DNA of 64,000 bases from Rouxiella sp. S1S-2 (GTDB taxonomy: Bacteria; Pseudomonadota; Gammaproteobacteria; Enterobacterales; Enterobacteriaceae): positions 3,968,001 through 4,032,000 of the forward strand of contig NZ_WFKL01000001.1 in the NCBI RefSeq assembly GCF_009208105.1, read 5' to 3'. Position numbers and translations under genes: made by a program. This document shows, piece by piece, positions 10,691 to 20,604 of this stretch. The notes beneath the pieces were generated by a model, which worked only from the letters and a program-made list of their open reading frames with translations, was not told the origin of the DNA and ran no database searches. How positions within the stretch are numbered: the first letter of the stretch is position 1; the number at the start of each line of letters is the position of its first letter.

Positions 10691-10985
10691 AGCGCTACCT
10701 AATTAAATGAAAATCCGGCTAAAGATTAAAATCGCCGGTCAGAAAACTGACCGGCTGACCTAAGCGACATAACGCAAAGTATTTTGACTAATTTCTTTAG
10801 AAACTTGCTTAAAACATGCCACTGCTTTTAGCTTCTTAGCCCATTAACTTATTTTTCTACACAAACGTCTTATAAAACATCAAGGTCAAAAAAGTGTTGG
10901 CTGCAATATTACTGTTGATATCAAAATTCAACGTTATTGATGCTGTAACAACCCACGCCATTACAGCCTCAAGTACAATGAGTTT
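10691..10985 (-). other. Long mglB-mglA intercistronic region
   Basis: 295 bases with no supported gene. It is AT-rich apart from the perfect hairpin at 10734-10755. The length exceeds the short spacer I recall for E. coli mgl and would let the mRNA be processed or partly terminated between binding protein and transporter genes. Confidence 0.6.
10734..10755 (-). terminator. Hairpin between mglB and mglA (attenuator or mRNA stabiliser)
   Basis: GCCGGTCAG (10734-10742) pairs with CTGACCGGC (10747-10755) across a 4-base loop. On the transcribed strand it is followed by a T-rich stretch starting GATTTTAATCTTT. This is suited to partial termination after mglB so that binding protein exceeds MglAC. 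Confidence 0.65.
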
Positions 10986-11981
10986 TTATTTTACGAACTG
11001 AGATAAGTTATCTTTATCAACAGGTTGATATGGAACACGTACCACTTTGTCGACAAGTTTCCATTTTGTACCGTCGGCAGCAGGTTTGCCTTCCGCCAGG
11101 TTTTTAGCCAGGTCGAAGGTGGCTTTTGCCTGGTTTTCAGCATCGTTAAGCACGGTACCGGCCATTGCGCCTGATTTCACCAACGCCAGAGCTTCTGGCA
11201 GGGCATCAATACCAAATACAGGGATGCTGGTTTTGCTGTGTGCTTTCAATGCTTCAACCGCGCCCATTGCCATAGCGTCGTTGTTGGCGATCACTACTTC
11301 AATTTTATTGGCGTTAGGGCCGGAGAACCACGCGTCGGTTTTGTCTTTCGCCTGAGCGGTGTCCCACATAGCTGTATCAAGCTGCAGCTGCTGCGTTTTG
11401 ATGCCTTCGTCATTTAATGTTTTAACAACGTAGGTAGTACGCGCTTCAGCATCAGGATGGCCAGGCTCGCCTTTAAGCAGTACATACTGAATGACGCCGT
11501 CTTTGTTCAGATCCCAAGATGGATTGGCTTTCCAGTGTTTAGCGATCAACTGGCCTTGGATAACGCCAGACTCTTTAGAGTCAGTGCCTACGTAATACAC
11601 TTTATCGTAGCTGTCCAGGGCTTTGCGTGAAGGTTCTTTGTTGAAAAACACCACGGGAATATTAGCACCGCGGGCTTTTTCAATAATCACTGGCGCAGCA
11701 GCCGGATCAACCAGGTTAATCGCCAGCGCTTTCACACCTTTGGCAATCAACACGTCAACCTGATCATTCTGCTTAGACTGGTCATTCTGCGAGTCATTCA
11801 TCAGCAGTTGAATGTTGGGTGCGGCTTTAGCATCTTTCTCAAGATCTTTGCGCAGGCCAGACATAAAGTTGTCATCGTATTTATAAATCGTGACGCCGAT
11901 ACGGGTATCAGCAGCATGAGCGGCAGCGCCAAACATCATGCAGGCAGCCAGAGTAGCCAGGGTGAAAGCCTTCTTATTCAT
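10986..11981 (-). CDS. mglB: Periplasmic galactose/glucose-binding protein MglB
   Basis: Periplasmic receptor for D-galactose and D-glucose serving MglAC and, in E. coli, the Trg chemoreceptor. It has 331 residues (332 in E. coli). Residues 1-23 are a signal peptide ending AHA, with the mature start [16 protein letters not shown]. The calcium-binding segment DLNKDGVIQ is present near residue 158. CGGAGA precedes the ATG. It is the first gene of mglBAC, under a promoter with CRP and Gal-operator sites at about 12167-12234. Confidence 0.97.
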   Translation of the reverse strand: MNKKAFTLATLAACMMFGAAAHAADTRIGVTIYKYDDNFMSGLRKDLEKDAKAAPNIQLLMNDSQNDQSKQNDQVDVLIAKGVKALAINLVDPAAAPVIIEKARGANIPVVFFNKEPSRKALDSYDKVYYVGTDSKESGVIQGQLIAKHWKANPSWDLNKDGVIQYVLLKGEPGHPDAEARTTYVVKTLNDEGIKTQQLQLDTAMWDTAQAKDKTDAWFSGPNANKIEVVIANNDAMAMGAVEALKAHSKTSIPVFGIDALPEALALVKSGAMAGTVLNDAENQAKATFDLAKNLAEGKPAADGTKWKLVDKVVRVPYQPVDKDNLSQFVK

Positions 11982-12173
11982 TTGTATCTCCGGTTTATGT
12001 AGGGGGGTACAGAATTTGGCGTCCGCTTTTATCTTATAAATAGATTTGCTGGATACCTGCCATCCTTGACGAAGATCTTCCGGAATTGCTAACCATCACT
12101 TCAAATTCGTTTATTTATTGCTGTGGTGTATCTTTGAAAATGATACAGACAGAATCATCCTGAAAACGAATGA

Positions 12174-12234
12174 ATCATAATAGGTGCAATGTTAATAATC
12201 TGTGAAAGTTCTCACAGATTGGAAACGGTTACAT
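12174..12234 (-). promoter_or_regulatory. mglB promoter with CRP site and Gal operator
   Basis: Reading leftward: a GalR/GalS-type operator at 12219-12234 (TTGGAAACGGTTACAT on the plus strand, CG at its centre), a consensus CRP site TGTGA-AAGTTC-TCACA at 12201-12216 within 8-bp symmetric arms, and a -10 hexamer TATGAT at 12179-12174. If transcription starts at about 12167, CRP is centred at -41.5 (class II) and the operator at about -59.5. This leaves a leader of about 186 bases before mglB. Confidence 0.8.
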
Positions 12235-12246
12235 CATATTAAATTC

Positions 12247-13278
12247 TCAGGGAGTGACCGGTGCCACACTTTGCCATGGCGCAACGGAATGGCGCCTTAC
12301 CAGCGTAGGCATAAAGCAGTGTGAAACACCCGGCGTGAGTTGATTTGCCGCGCCCTGCAGCGCTAATTCTGTCGCCAGCGTGGCCATCGAGATGATGGGA
12401 TAACGCACGGTGGTTAACTTCGGACTGGTATAACGAGCAATCGGAATATCGTCGAACCCAATCAGCGAAAAGTCATTGGGAACGCGAATTCCGTTTTCTT
12501 TCAACACGGCCAGCGCTCCCGCCGCCATTGAATCGTTATAGGCAAACACCGCACTGAGATTAAGGTTGCGGCCCAGCAGTTCGACCATGGCAGCCTCCCC
12601 ACCCTGTAAATCCGGCGAACCCGAGGCGTGCCAGCTTTCGGGCGGCAGGGTCTCTCCATGACGTGACTGCTGCATGGCGGAGAGATATCCCTGAAAACGC
12701 TGCTCTTCATCGGCAATTTTATGGCTGGAGCCAATATACCCGATACGCTGGTGCCCTTGTGAAATCAGTAGCTTGGTAGCAATTTCCGCCCCAACGATGT
12801 TGTTAAGCGAAACACAGCGGTGCTCGTAACCGGTTACGACGCGATTGACCAGCACCATGCCCGGTACCTGCTCCATAAACAGCGCCAGCTCGGCATCGCC
12901 CAAGGCTTTTGCATGAACAATCAGGGCGTTACAGCGTTGGCGAATCAATACTTCAATCGCATGACGCTCTTTTTCTGCCTGGTGATAACTGTTGCCAATC
13001 AGCACATATTTGTTGTGCTGCTGCGCCACGGTATCTACCGCTTTAACCAGCGCACCAAAGAAAGGATCCGAGACGTCCATCACTACAACACCAATAGTGT
13101 CGCTGCTTTGCGTAGCCAGTGCCTGAGCATTGGCATTTGGCCGATACCCTAACGTTTTCACTGCCTTAAGCACGTGTTCACGCGCCTCTTTACTGGCAAT
13201 AGCCGGATTATTTAGTACTCGGGAAACGGTGGCGACAGATACGCCGGCCAGCTTGGCGACATCACGAATGGTAACCAT
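12247..13278 (-). CDS. galS: Galactose operon repressor/isorepressor GalS
   Basis: LacI family regulator that binds Gal operators and releases them with galactose or fucose. The N-terminal helix-turn-helix and hinge ([22 protein letters not shown], then [12 protein letters not shown]) precede a periplasmic-binding-protein-like core with [10 protein letters not shown] and [14 protein letters not shown]. It has 343 residues against 346 in E. coli GalS. Position next to mglB and identity from memory favour GalS over GalR. Its own promoter repeats the mglB layout, implying autoregulation. Confidence 0.95.
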   Translation of the reverse strand: MVTIRDVAKLAGVSVATVSRVLNNPAIASKEAREHVLKAVKTLGYRPNANAQALATQSSDTIGVVVMDVSDPFFGALVKAVDTVAQQHNKYVLIGNSYHQAEKERHAIEVLIRQRCNALIVHAKALGDAELALFMEQVPGMVLVNRVVTGYEHRCVSLNNIVGAEIATKLLISQGHQRIGYIGSSHKIADEEQRFQGYLSAMQQSRHGETLPPESWHASGSPDLQGGEAAMVELLGRNLNLSAVFAYNDSMAAGALAVLKENGIRVPNDFSLIGFDDIPIARYTSPKLTTVRYPIISMATLATELALQGAANQLTPGVSHCFMPTLVRRHSVAPWQSVAPVTP

Positions 13279-13430
13279 TGGCCGCCCCGCTGGTCGTTAA
13301 CAGAGGCCTACGGCAGTAAGAAAGAGATAAACCCCGGGCAGATGAAATAAAGTCTAAAGAAAGATGAAGTACAGTGAGCATACGGTTTTCCTGTTTTAGT
13401 TTGGCGATCGGCTTACTCTGCACGACCGCT

Positions 13431-13492
13431 ATCCTAAACGCTTTGACGAGAAACCAGCGTGAATCTCGTCACAGCTCAGAAAACGTTTACAT
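13431..13492 (-). promoter_or_regulatory. galS promoter with CRP site and Gal operator
   Basis: Gal operator at 13477-13492 (CAGAAAACGTTTACAT on the plus strand), CRP site CGTGA-ATCTCG-TCACA at 13458-13473, and -10 hexamer TAGGAT at 13436-13431. A start at about 13424 again places CRP at -41.5 and the operator at about -60.5, nearly the same as at mglB. Confidence 0.75.
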
Positions 13493-13547
13493 ACAATTTT
13501 GCAACTTTTATCGCAGATTCACATAAAGCATATCAATGGCTGGGGTT

Positions 13548-14690
13548 TTACACCTCACCGGCGGCTTTAGCGGTCAATTTACGCCACAGCCACTCCATCG
13601 GCCCTTGACGGAAATAGCTTAACCACAAAAGCGTCACGCCAAGATTGACTGCCCACACAGCCGGAACCAAAGCCACCAGCTGCAACCGATTGAAATGTTG
13701 ATAAAAACCAAGGTTATTAAAGAAAAAAGTGCAAATTAATGTTTGCAGTAAGTAGTTGGTTAACGCCATGCGTCCAACCTGAGACATCCAGATAACCCAG
13801 CGCTGTTTAACCAGCTGAGGCCAGCATCCGTAGCACAGCGCCAGATAGCCAATCGCCTGCATCAGGGCGCCGATTTCCCGCGGTGCCTGCAGGTAAAAAC
13901 CACTCCAGCGGTAGTTCCAACCGGTATACCAGGCAATCGCCACGGCAGGAATTTGTATTCCCCATGAAAGCGGTAACATTATCGCCGCTACGCCAAGATA
14001 ATGGCGAACGTTAAACTGGCCTTTCAACCAACCGCTGCGCATCAGACTCGCGCCTATCAGCATTGCCCCGCCTAGCTCCCAGCCATACTGCACAGCCACG
14101 GAAATCAGGCTCGACGACAGTAAATCCAAGCGATTGTTGATGGCTTCTACGCCACCTTTGAGTCGCCAAAACTGCTCGTACTGCAGTTCGGCAAAACCCG
14201 GTTGCCAGAAACCGTCGGGTTTAGAGGTAGAAATAAGGCCCAGCATCATCAAGATACCAACGCCTATCAGATACAACACTACGCCGGTACGAAACAGTGA
14301 CTGGTTACTTTTGGCTTCACGCACCAGTCGCCAAAACACCAGACCGATGAGTCCGTAGGCCAGCAAAATATCGCCGTCCCAGAAAAATACTGCATGAATA
14401 AGGCCGCAGAGCAGCAACAGAGAGAGTCGTGACTGGATCCAGGCTTTACCGCGCGGCAACAGCATTTGCAGGCCGGCACCAAACAGCATGGCAAACATCA
14501 TCAAAAATTTGCCCTGTGCAAGTACGTCCAGCACGGCCCAAGTCCAGGCATCGGTGGCGGAAGGTTGTCCAGCATAGGCGGGATTGAGATAGGCGGCTTT
14601 AGGCAAACCAAAAGCGCTGATATTGAGCAAAAGGATGCCGAAAATGGCAATACCACGGGCGAAGTCCAGCGTGGCAATACGTGGGCGCAT
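13548..14690 (-). CDS. yeiB: DUF418 membrane protein YeiB
   Basis: Polytopic inner-membrane protein of the YeiB/DUF418 family, function unknown; E. coli yeiB also lies between folE and galS. The start at 14690 is preferred because AGGA lies 8 bases upstream and the protein then begins MRPRIATLDFARGIAI like E. coli YeiB; an in-frame ATG at 14720 has no ribosome site. This gives 380 residues (385 in E. coli). About ten hydrophobic segments are visible, and the C-terminal DUF418 region is recognisable by GPMEWLWR. Confidence 0.9.
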   Translation of the reverse strand: MRPRIATLDFARGIAIFGILLLNISAFGLPKAAYLNPAYAGQPSATDAWTWAVLDVLAQGKFLMMFAMLFGAGLQMLLPRGKAWIQSRLSLLLLCGLIHAVFFWDGDILLAYGLIGLVFWRLVREAKSNQSLFRTGVVLYLIGVGILMMLGLISTSKPDGFWQPGFAELQYEQFWRLKGGVEAINNRLDLLSSSLISVAVQYGWELGGAMLIGASLMRSGWLKGQFNVRHYLGVAAIMLPLSWGIQIPAVAIAWYTGWNYRWSGFYLQAPREIGALMQAIGYLALCYGCWPQLVKQRWVIWMSQVGRMALTNYLLQTLICTFFFNNLGFYQHFNRLQLVALVPAVWAVNLGVTLLWLSYFRQGPMEWLWRKLTAKAAGEV

Positions 14691-14727
14691 TAATGACGTC
14701 CTGTTGTGGGAAAGATCCATAGACTAA

Positions 14728-14746
14728 CGGCACCCGTAGGGTGCCG
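14728..14746 (-). terminator. Short hairpin between folE and yeiB
   Basis: CGGCACCC (14728-14735) pairs with GGGTGCCG (14739-14746) across a 3-base loop, with no U-tract. It probably reduces read-through from folE into yeiB rather than stopping it. Confidence 0.45.
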
Positions 14747-14793
14747 CAAGTGCTGAAGTCAAATACAGATTTATCAATCCGTTACAGGACGAA

Positions 14794-15456
14794 TCAGTTA
14801 TGACGAATAGTGCGCAAGAATTCCTGACGGGTGTTTTGGCTGGTTTTGAACAGCCCCCCCAGCGAGGTGGTGGTGGTGGCGCTGGTGGCATCGCGAATGC
14901 CGCGCGCTTTCACACAGTAATGCACGGCATCAATTGAGACCGCGACATTGTTAGTGCCTAACAGCGTTTGCAGCGCAATCAAAATTTGCTGAGTCAGGCG
15001 CTCTTGCACCTGTGGACGCTGAGAGAAGAACTGCACGATACGGTTGATTTTGGACAGGCCAATGACCGAATCTTTAGGAATGTAGGCGACTGTTGCCTTG
15101 CCGTCAATCGTGACAAAGTGGTGCTCGCAGGTGCTGGTCAGCGTGATATCACGCACTGAAATCATCTCGTCCACTTTCATCTTGTTGGTGATGACGGTGA
15201 TTTTTGGGAAGTTGGCGTAATCAAGGCCGGAGAAAATTTCATCAACGTACATTTTTGCAATGCGCGTTGGCGTTTCTGCCAGACTGTCGTCGTTAAGATC
15301 AAGATTGAGCAGCTGCATAATACCGGTCATATGCTCTTTGATCCGCTGTTTACGCGTTGCAGCGTCCAGTGACGGCTCGTCCCTCAGAGGGGTTTCAAGA
15401 CCACGGGCCAACAATGCCTCATGAACCAGTACAGCTTCTTTACTCAATGTCGCCAT
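14794..15456 (-). CDS. folE: GTP cyclohydrolase I
   Basis: Converts GTP to 7,8-dihydroneopterin triphosphate, the first step of tetrahydrofolate synthesis, as a cytosolic homodecamer. It has 220 residues (222 in E. coli). Zinc ligands C110 and H113 (STCEHHF) and C181 (HYCVKARG) are in the E. coli positions. A weak CRP-like sequence (TTTGA-N6-TCACA, 15485-15500) lies about 30 bases upstream; its role is unproven. yeiB follows on the same strand. Confidence 0.97.
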   Translation of the reverse strand: MATLSKEAVLVHEALLARGLETPLRDEPSLDAATRKQRIKEHMTGIMQLLNLDLNDDSLAETPTRIAKMYVDEIFSGLDYANFPKITVITNKMKVDEMISVRDITLTSTCEHHFVTIDGKATVAYIPKDSVIGLSKINRIVQFFSQRPQVQERLTQQILIALQTLLGTNNVAVSIDAVHYCVKARGIRDATSATTTTSLGGLFKTSQNTRQEFLRTIRHN

Positions 15457-15585
15457 TCGCTTCTTCTCCAGCAGTTAATATCACTTTGATATAGATCACA
15501 CCAAAATGAGGTGGCTTACTGTAATTTACTCCGCCCGTAGAATCCAGTGATTGTCCTTCATGATGGGTGAAATAGCTGCAAGTTA

Positions 15586-16710
15586 TCAATCGCGCTTAAT
15601 CACTAATGCGCCAGCGATAAAAAATCCCGCCATCGCGACGTAGAGAGCCGGATCCAGGCGGTGCGTTAACGCGGTTGAAATCGACGAAAGCAGCGGCCCC
15701 AGCAGTTGGCCAATGGCGTATCCGGTGGTTAATAATCCGGCCATATAGCGGCTGTGGTTTGGCGCCAGTTCACGGCTACAGTGCAGGGTCAGTTGTACCA
15801 CACACAAGAAACCGCCGCCGGTCAGCACCGCGCCAATAATCAGGCCATTAATCCCCGGCACCACTTCAGCGCACAGTACGCCGCAGCCCTGAAGGAAAAG
15901 AACAATCGCCAGCCGCTGATGGGATTTAAGACAGTGGCGCGTCATGATACCGATGACAATCCCCACCATTGACGCGCCGCCAAAGACCGGCCACACAAAC
16001 TGCGCAAACAGGCTATCGGGAAAGCGTGCGTTGGCCATCTGCGAGAAAAAAGTGGCAGGAAGAATGTATCCAAATCCCGCTAAACTGTAGCTCAGCACCA
16101 ATCGCTTAAGCGCGGGCGACATCACCAATCGTTCACTAACAATATTCGCGCGATGCAGCTCCCCTTTGCGCGGAAGATTACGACTGATAAGTGCAGTAAA
16201 TATCAACGCCAACACGCCATACACCAGCCAACCCTGTGAAGCATTCAGCCCGGTATGATGAATAACGGCCGCCAATGCGCCACTTAGAAAAATGCCCGCG
16301 CCGGGTCCGGCAAATACCGCAGCACTCATCGCCGGACGTCCCAACCGCCCTAGGTGCTCGTTACACCAGGCAGAGACAAGTACCATCGCCCAGGCGCTGG
16401 TCCAGCCGATAAAAAATCTGATCAGCGAATGCCACACTTCTCCACTGACTGCTGCCGAAAGCAGGGTCAGTACCACTGCGCCCCATACGCCAAGCCACAG
16501 ACGACGTTCAACGTGACGCGTGGCGCGCATGGCGTCGATTGCGCCAAACAGATAGCCAAGATAATTGAAGGCAGCCACCACGCCAGCACCGGTCAGGGTG
16601 AACTGATGTTCAGCAATCATCAGCGGCAGCTGTGGGGTAAATGAAAACCGGCCAATACCCAATGCCACCACGAAGGCTAAAAAGCCCGTTAGCGCTACAC
16701 GAAATGCCAT
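15586..16710 (-). CDS. YbfB/YjiJ family MFS transporter
   Basis: Major facilitator superfamily permease of the YbfB/YjiJ (DUF1228) group, substrate unknown. It has 374 residues and roughly twelve hydrophobic segments; the start region GFLAFVVALGIGRFSFTPQLP and the segment FNYLGYLFGAIDA are characteristic of the group. GGGAGGG precedes the ATG. It is divergent from a LysR gene with 141 bases between, the usual arrangement for a regulator and its target. Confidence 0.88.
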   Translation of the reverse strand: MAFRVALTGFLAFVVALGIGRFSFTPQLPLMIAEHQFTLTGAGVVAAFNYLGYLFGAIDAMRATRHVERRLWLGVWGAVVLTLLSAAVSGEVWHSLIRFFIGWTSAWAMVLVSAWCNEHLGRLGRPAMSAAVFAGPGAGIFLSGALAAVIHHTGLNASQGWLVYGVLALIFTALISRNLPRKGELHRANIVSERLVMSPALKRLVLSYSLAGFGYILPATFFSQMANARFPDSLFAQFVWPVFGGASMVGIVIGIMTRHCLKSHQRLAIVLFLQGCGVLCAEVVPGINGLIIGAVLTGGGFLCVVQLTLHCSRELAPNHSRYMAGLLTTGYAIGQLLGPLLSSISTALTHRLDPALYVAMAGFFIAGALVIKRD

Positions 16711-16799
16711 ACCGACCCTCCCGATTCTCTATAAAACAGGATAACCCTGCGCCACGGCTTTGAATAAAAGCTTTAAAACATCATGGCGCAAAGATAGAA

Positions 16800-16812
16800 T
16801 CACGAATAGTGA
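16800..16812. promoter_or_regulatory. Candidate LysR box in the MFS/LysR divergent region
   Basis: TCAC-GAATA-GTGA, an inverted repeat of the T-N11-A form bound by LysR-type regulators, 40 bases before the LysR start and 90 before the MFS start. Confidence 0.45.
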
Positions 16813-16851
16813 ATAATACAAACAAACTTCATTACGATAAGAGAACAGCCA

Positions 16852-17733
16852 ATGGATCTCACCCAGCTTAGAATGTTTTGCTGCGTGGCCGAAACCGGTT
16901 CGGTCGCACGTGCCGCTCAACAGCTTCACCGCGTTCCCTCTAATCTCACCACCCGACTGCGCCAGCTTGAAGTGGAGCTGGGCACCGATCTGTTTATCCG
17001 TGAAAAACAGCGTTTACGCTTATCGGCGCTGGGGCATAATTTTCTCGGCTATGCCCAGCGCATTCTGGCGTTGAGTGATGAAGCACTGGCGCTGAGCCAC
17101 ACCGGTGAACCGGCAGGACAATTTTCCCTTGGCGCAATGGAAAGCTCGGCCGCAACCCGCCTTCCCGGCCTGCTCGCGGCTTATCATCAGCGCTATCCAC
17201 AGGTTGCCCTATCATTAACTACCGCGACCTCCGGTGAAACTATCGCCAGCGTACGTGCTGGAAGGTTGGCTGCGGGCATGGCAGACGGCCCGATAGATTT
17301 TGATGACCTGACTGGCTGCGTGGCGTTTCACGAAAGAATGGTGATTATCTCTCCGCTGGGTGAAGCGCCGTTGATTACCCTGCCGGGAAGGCCGGGTCAT
17401 ACAGTGTTTGCGTTTCGTCCCAGCTGCTCTTATCGTCAACGTTTAGAGAATTGGATGAAGCACGCGGGTTTGCAGGCCAATAACACCATGGAAATTCAGT
17501 CCTATCATTCCATGATGGCCTGCGTCGCCAGTGGAGCGGGTATTGCGATGCTACCGCGCAGCCTGCTGGCCCAGCTACCCGGCGCAGAACGTATACAGGT
17601 TAATGAAATAGAAGACGAATTTGCCGATACGACGACCTGGCTTTTCTGGCGTCGTGATGCTTTCGGTCCCAACGTGCGGGCATTAAAAGAGCTTATTTTG
17701 GCGCAAAACAGCCCACCGACTTTAATAAATTAA
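16852..17733 (+). CDS. LysR family regulator, PtrR (YneJ)-like
   Basis: LysR-type transcription factor: N-terminal helix-turn-helix ([20 protein letters not shown], then [14 protein letters not shown]) and a substrate-binding domain from about residue 90. From memory it most resembles E. coli PtrR/YneJ, including [12 protein letters not shown] and [15 protein letters not shown]. It has 293 residues. It is divergent from the MFS gene and followed after 11 bases by the S-formylglutathione hydrolase gene, which it may co-express. The effector is unknown. Confidence 0.88.
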   Translation: MDLTQLRMFCCVAETGSVARAAQQLHRVPSNLTTRLRQLEVELGTDLFIREKQRLRLSALGHNFLGYAQRILALSDEALALSHTGEPAGQFSLGAMESSAATRLPGLLAAYHQRYPQVALSLTTATSGETIASVRAGRLAAGMADGPIDFDDLTGCVAFHERMVIISPLGEAPLITLPGRPGHTVFAFRPSCSYRQRLENWMKHAGLQANNTMEIQSYHSMMACVASGAGIAMLPRSLLAQLPGAERIQVNEIEDEFADTTTWLFWRRDAFGPNVRALKELILAQNSPPTLIN

Positions 17734-17744
17734 AGGAGCAACAG

Positions 17745-18599
17745 ATGAGCACTTCGATAGAACTTCTGGAAGAACATCGGATGTTCGGCGGCTGGCAACA
17801 GCGCTACCGTCACTTCTCCAGCAGTTTGCAAAGCAGCACCACGTTCAGTATTTATTTGCCCCCGCCGCGTGATGATAATCCGCCGCCGGTGGTTTATTGG
17901 CTATCGGGACTGACCTGTAACGATGAAAACTTCACCACCAAAGCGGGGGCGCAGCGCATTGCTGCCGAGTTAGGGTTGGTCTTGGTGATACCGGATACCA
18001 GCCCTCGCGGTGAAGGCGTTGCCAACGATGAAGGCTATGATTTAGGTCAGGGTGCCAGTTTCTATCTTAATGCCACGCAGGCTCCGTGGGCCTCGCACTA
18101 TCGCATGTACGATTACATCATCGACGAACTGCCTCTGCTGGTGCAGGAGCATTTCAACATTAGCCATCGTCAGTCGATTATGGGCCACTCGATGGGCGGC
18201 CACGGCGCGTTAATGATTGCGCTACGCAATCCGCAGCATTTCAGCTCCGCCTCGGCCTTTGCGCCGATCGTCAATCCTTGCCAGGTTCCCTGGGGGCGTA
18301 AAGCGTTCGCTGCCTATTTGGGTGATGATGAAAGCCAATGGTTGCAGTACGACAGCTGCCACCTGCTCAACGCGTTACCCGCGGGTCAGGCGACCTTCCC
18401 GATTCTGGTCGATCAGGGCGACAGCGATCAGTTCCTGGCCGATCAGCTTCAACCGGCCAAGCTCGCAGAACTTGCCCGCCAGCGCGGTTGGCCGCTCCAA
18501 CTGCGCGTTCAACCCGGCTATGATCACAGCTATTTCACTATCGCGAGTTTTATTGAAGATCACTTGAGATTCCATGCTGAGCAACTGCATTCGAATTAA
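17745..18599 (+). CDS. yeiG: S-formylglutathione hydrolase (YeiG/FghA)
   Basis: Serine esterase (esterase D family) hydrolysing S-formylglutathione to formate and glutathione, the last step of glutathione-dependent formaldehyde removal. It has 284 residues (278 in E. coli YeiG). Motifs: the oxyanion-region [12 protein letters not shown] near 52-63, [18 protein letters not shown] near 94-111, nucleophile S149 in GHSMGG, acid DQGDSDQFL and the base in YDHSYF near the C-terminus. AAAGGAG precedes the ATG. It follows the LysR gene by 11 bases. E. coli yeiG is next to folE; here two genes intervene. No formaldehyde dehydrogenase gene is in the window. Confidence 0.95.
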   Translation: MSTSIELLEEHRMFGGWQQRYRHFSSSLQSSTTFSIYLPPPRDDNPPPVVYWLSGLTCNDENFTTKAGAQRIAAELGLVLVIPDTSPRGEGVANDEGYDLGQGASFYLNATQAPWASHYRMYDYIIDELPLLVQEHFNISHRQSIMGHSMGGHGALMIALRNPQHFSSASAFAPIVNPCQVPWGRKAFAAYLGDDESQWLQYDSCHLLNALPAGQATFPILVDQGDSDQFLADQLQPAKLAELARQRGWPLQLRVQPGYDHSYFTIASFIEDHLRFHAEQLHSN

Positions 18600-18615
18600 C
18601 GGTGGATGATCTTTT

Positions 18616-18655
18616 GCCGCTTACACCGCTGATCTTTTCCAGCGGTGTAAGCGGC
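18616..18655. terminator. Long hairpin between yeiG and gsiD
   Basis: Perfect 16-bp stem (18616-18631 with 18640-18655, arms beginning GCCGCTTACACC) around loop ATCTTTTC. It lies between convergent genes and could serve both; neither side has a good U-tract. Confidence 0.6.
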
Positions 18656-18672
18656 TGTGTGAGTAAAAAAAA

Positions 18673-19605
18673 CTAACTTTTCAGTTTAGGATCCAGTGCA
18701 TCCCGCAGACCATCGCCCAAAAGATTAAACGCCAGCACGGTTAAAAATATTGCCAGACTCGGGAAGATTGCCACGTGCGGTGCCATCACCATGTCGGCGC
18801 GCGCTTCGTTGAGCATTGCACCCCATTCAGGCGTTGGCGGCTGGGCGCCCATGCCTAAAAATGACAGGCTCGCGGCGGTGATAATCGACGTGCCAATACG
18901 CATGGTGAAATACACCACGATTGACGACAGTGTGCCGGGCAAGATATGCCGAAAAATAATCGTCCTGTCCGACGCGCCGATGCTGCGTGCCGATTCGATA
19001 TAGGTCAGATGTTTCAGCACCAATGTGTTGGCACGCACCAGGCGGGCAAAGGCAGGAATGCTGAAAATTGCCACTGCAACGATGACGTTAGTCATGCCAT
19101 TGCCCATCACTGCCACCACGGCAATGGCCAGCAATATTCCCGGAAAAGCAAACAGCACATCGCAGATTCGCATGGTGATTCGGTCCCACCAGCCTTCATA
19201 ATAACCGGCCATCAGCCCAAGCACCGTGCCAATCGCGGCACCGAGAATGACCGATAACACCCCCGCCGCCAATGAGATCCTTGCGCCCATCAGTATACGG
19301 CTGAAGATATCGCGCCCGAGTGAATCAACGCCGAGCCAGTGCACCAGTGAAGATCCTTCGTTTAAACGGTCATAATCAAAGTAGTTCTCCGGATCGAAAG
19401 GTACTAACCAGGGTGCTAACGTCGCAGCCACAATCAGCAGAATAACAAACACGCCGGCGGCCAGCGCCACGTGCTGCTTGCGAAAACGTCGCCAAAAGGC
19501 GCGCAGGGGCGTGCGAACCGGCGTGCGGGTTACGCTTTCCTGAGTTATCAACGGCATGGATGCCAGCGCGGCCTTGCGTCGCCAGTTTTTCATGCGCTTA
19601 CTCAC
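18673..19605 (-). CDS. gsiD: Glutathione ABC transporter permease GsiD
   Basis: Inner-membrane permease of the glutathione importer GsiABCD (DppC-like, BPD_transp_1 with N-terminal OppC-type extension). It has 310 residues (303 in E. coli), with motifs [13 protein letters not shown] and the EAA loop [18 protein letters not shown]. It overlaps gsiC by four bases and ends the leftward iaaA-gsiABCD operon. A dipeptide or nickel permease would look similar; gene order decides. Confidence 0.92.
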   Translation of the reverse strand: MSKRMKNWRRKAALASMPLITQESVTRTPVRTPLRAFWRRFRKQHVALAAGVFVILLIVAATLAPWLVPFDPENYFDYDRLNEGSSLVHWLGVDSLGRDIFSRILMGARISLAAGVLSVILGAAIGTVLGLMAGYYEGWWDRITMRICDVLFAFPGILLAIAVVAVMGNGMTNVIVAVAIFSIPAFARLVRANTLVLKHLTYIESARSIGASDRTIIFRHILPGTLSSIVVYFTMRIGTSIITAASLSFLGMGAQPPTPEWGAMLNEARADMVMAPHVAIFPSLAIFLTVLAFNLLGDGLRDALDPKLKS

Positions 19606-20522
19606 TTGTATCGAATGGAAGGATTGATGACCGCATAAAGCATGTCCACCAACAGATTGATTAAGATAAACTCCAGCGAAAACAGCAGCACCTCGGCCTG
19701 AATCACCGGATAATCGCGCATCTCTACAGAATCTATCAATAGGCGGCCAAGACCCGGCCAGTTAAAGACTTTTTCGACGACAATCGATCCCCCAAGCAGG
19801 AACCCGAATTGCAGGCCCATCATGGTCACGACCGGGATCATGGCATTGCGCAGGCCGTGCTTAACCACCACCACGAACTCAGGAACCCCTTTCGCCCGTG
19901 CGGTGCGCATGTAGTCTTCCTGCATCACTTCAACAAACGAGGCGCGCGTAAAGCGGGCCATAATAGAGGCCACCGCCGCACCCAGCGTTAGCGAAGGCAA
20001 AATATAGTTGCGCCAGCCGTCAGCACCAATTGTCGGCAACCAGCCCAGGTTAACCGAGAACACCTGCATCAACAGCATACCCAGCGCAAACGCCGGAAAC
20101 GATATCCCCGACACCGCCAACGCCATACCCAGGCGGTCCGGCCAGCGATTGCGCCAGACAGCAGAAACCACGCCAATAACCAGACCAAAAATCACCGACC
20201 ACAGCATGCTGGCCAACGTTAAATACAGTGTGGGCACAAAGCGCGAGCTGATTTCATCAATGACCGGACGTTTCGACACCATAGAATGACCAAAATCGCC
20301 CTGCAACGCGCGCCCGAAGAAGCTTAAAAATTGCTTCCACAGCGGCTTGTCCAACCCTAAATCCTGACGTACAAGTTCCACCACGCTCTGGTCGGCATCC
20401 TGTCCGGCCAACATGCGCGCAGGGTCGCCCGGCAGTAGGTGAACAAACAGAAACACCAGCACTGCGACAATGAGCAGCGTCGGGATCAATCCCAGCAGGC
20501 GCTTGAGAAAATAGTTCAGCAT
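19602..20522 (-). CDS. gsiC: Glutathione ABC transporter permease GsiC
   Basis: DppB-like permease partner of GsiD. It has 306 residues, as in E. coli, with the N-terminal segment [31 protein letters not shown] and the EAA loop [20 protein letters not shown]. The stop overlaps the gsiD start. An 11-bp hairpin separates it from gsiB upstream. Confidence 0.93.
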   Translation of the reverse strand: MLNYFLKRLLGLIPTLLIVAVLVFLFVHLLPGDPARMLAGQDADQSVVELVRQDLGLDKPLWKQFLSFFGRALQGDFGHSMVSKRPVIDEISSRFVPTLYLTLASMLWSVIFGLVIGVVSAVWRNRWPDRLGMALAVSGISFPAFALGMLLMQVFSVNLGWLPTIGADGWRNYILPSLTLGAAVASIMARFTRASFVEVMQEDYMRTARAKGVPEFVVVVKHGLRNAMIPVVTMMGLQFGFLLGGSIVVEKVFNWPGLGRLLIDSVEMRDYPVIQAEVLLFSLEFILINLLVDMLYAVINPSIRYK

Positions 20523-20561
20523 AATAATTTACGTGTATTCATTAAAACTCTCATTCCTCTC

Positions 20562-20588
20562 TTGCCCCACGGTTAACCCGTGGGGCAA
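20562..20588 (-). terminator. Intercistronic hairpin between gsiB and gsiC
   Basis: TTGCCCCACGG (20562-20572) pairs with its complement (20578-20588) around a 5-base loop, 17 bases after the gsiB stop. It has no strong U-tract. It probably protects the gsiB message or dampens permease expression. Confidence 0.6.
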
Positions 20589-20604
20589 CGGCGTTTTACA
20601 ACGA

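Noticed and set aside
15485..15500. CRP site before folE (TTTGA-TATAGA-TCACA)
   Set aside because: One half-site is poor and folE is not known to me as a CRP target. It is mentioned in the folE entry only.
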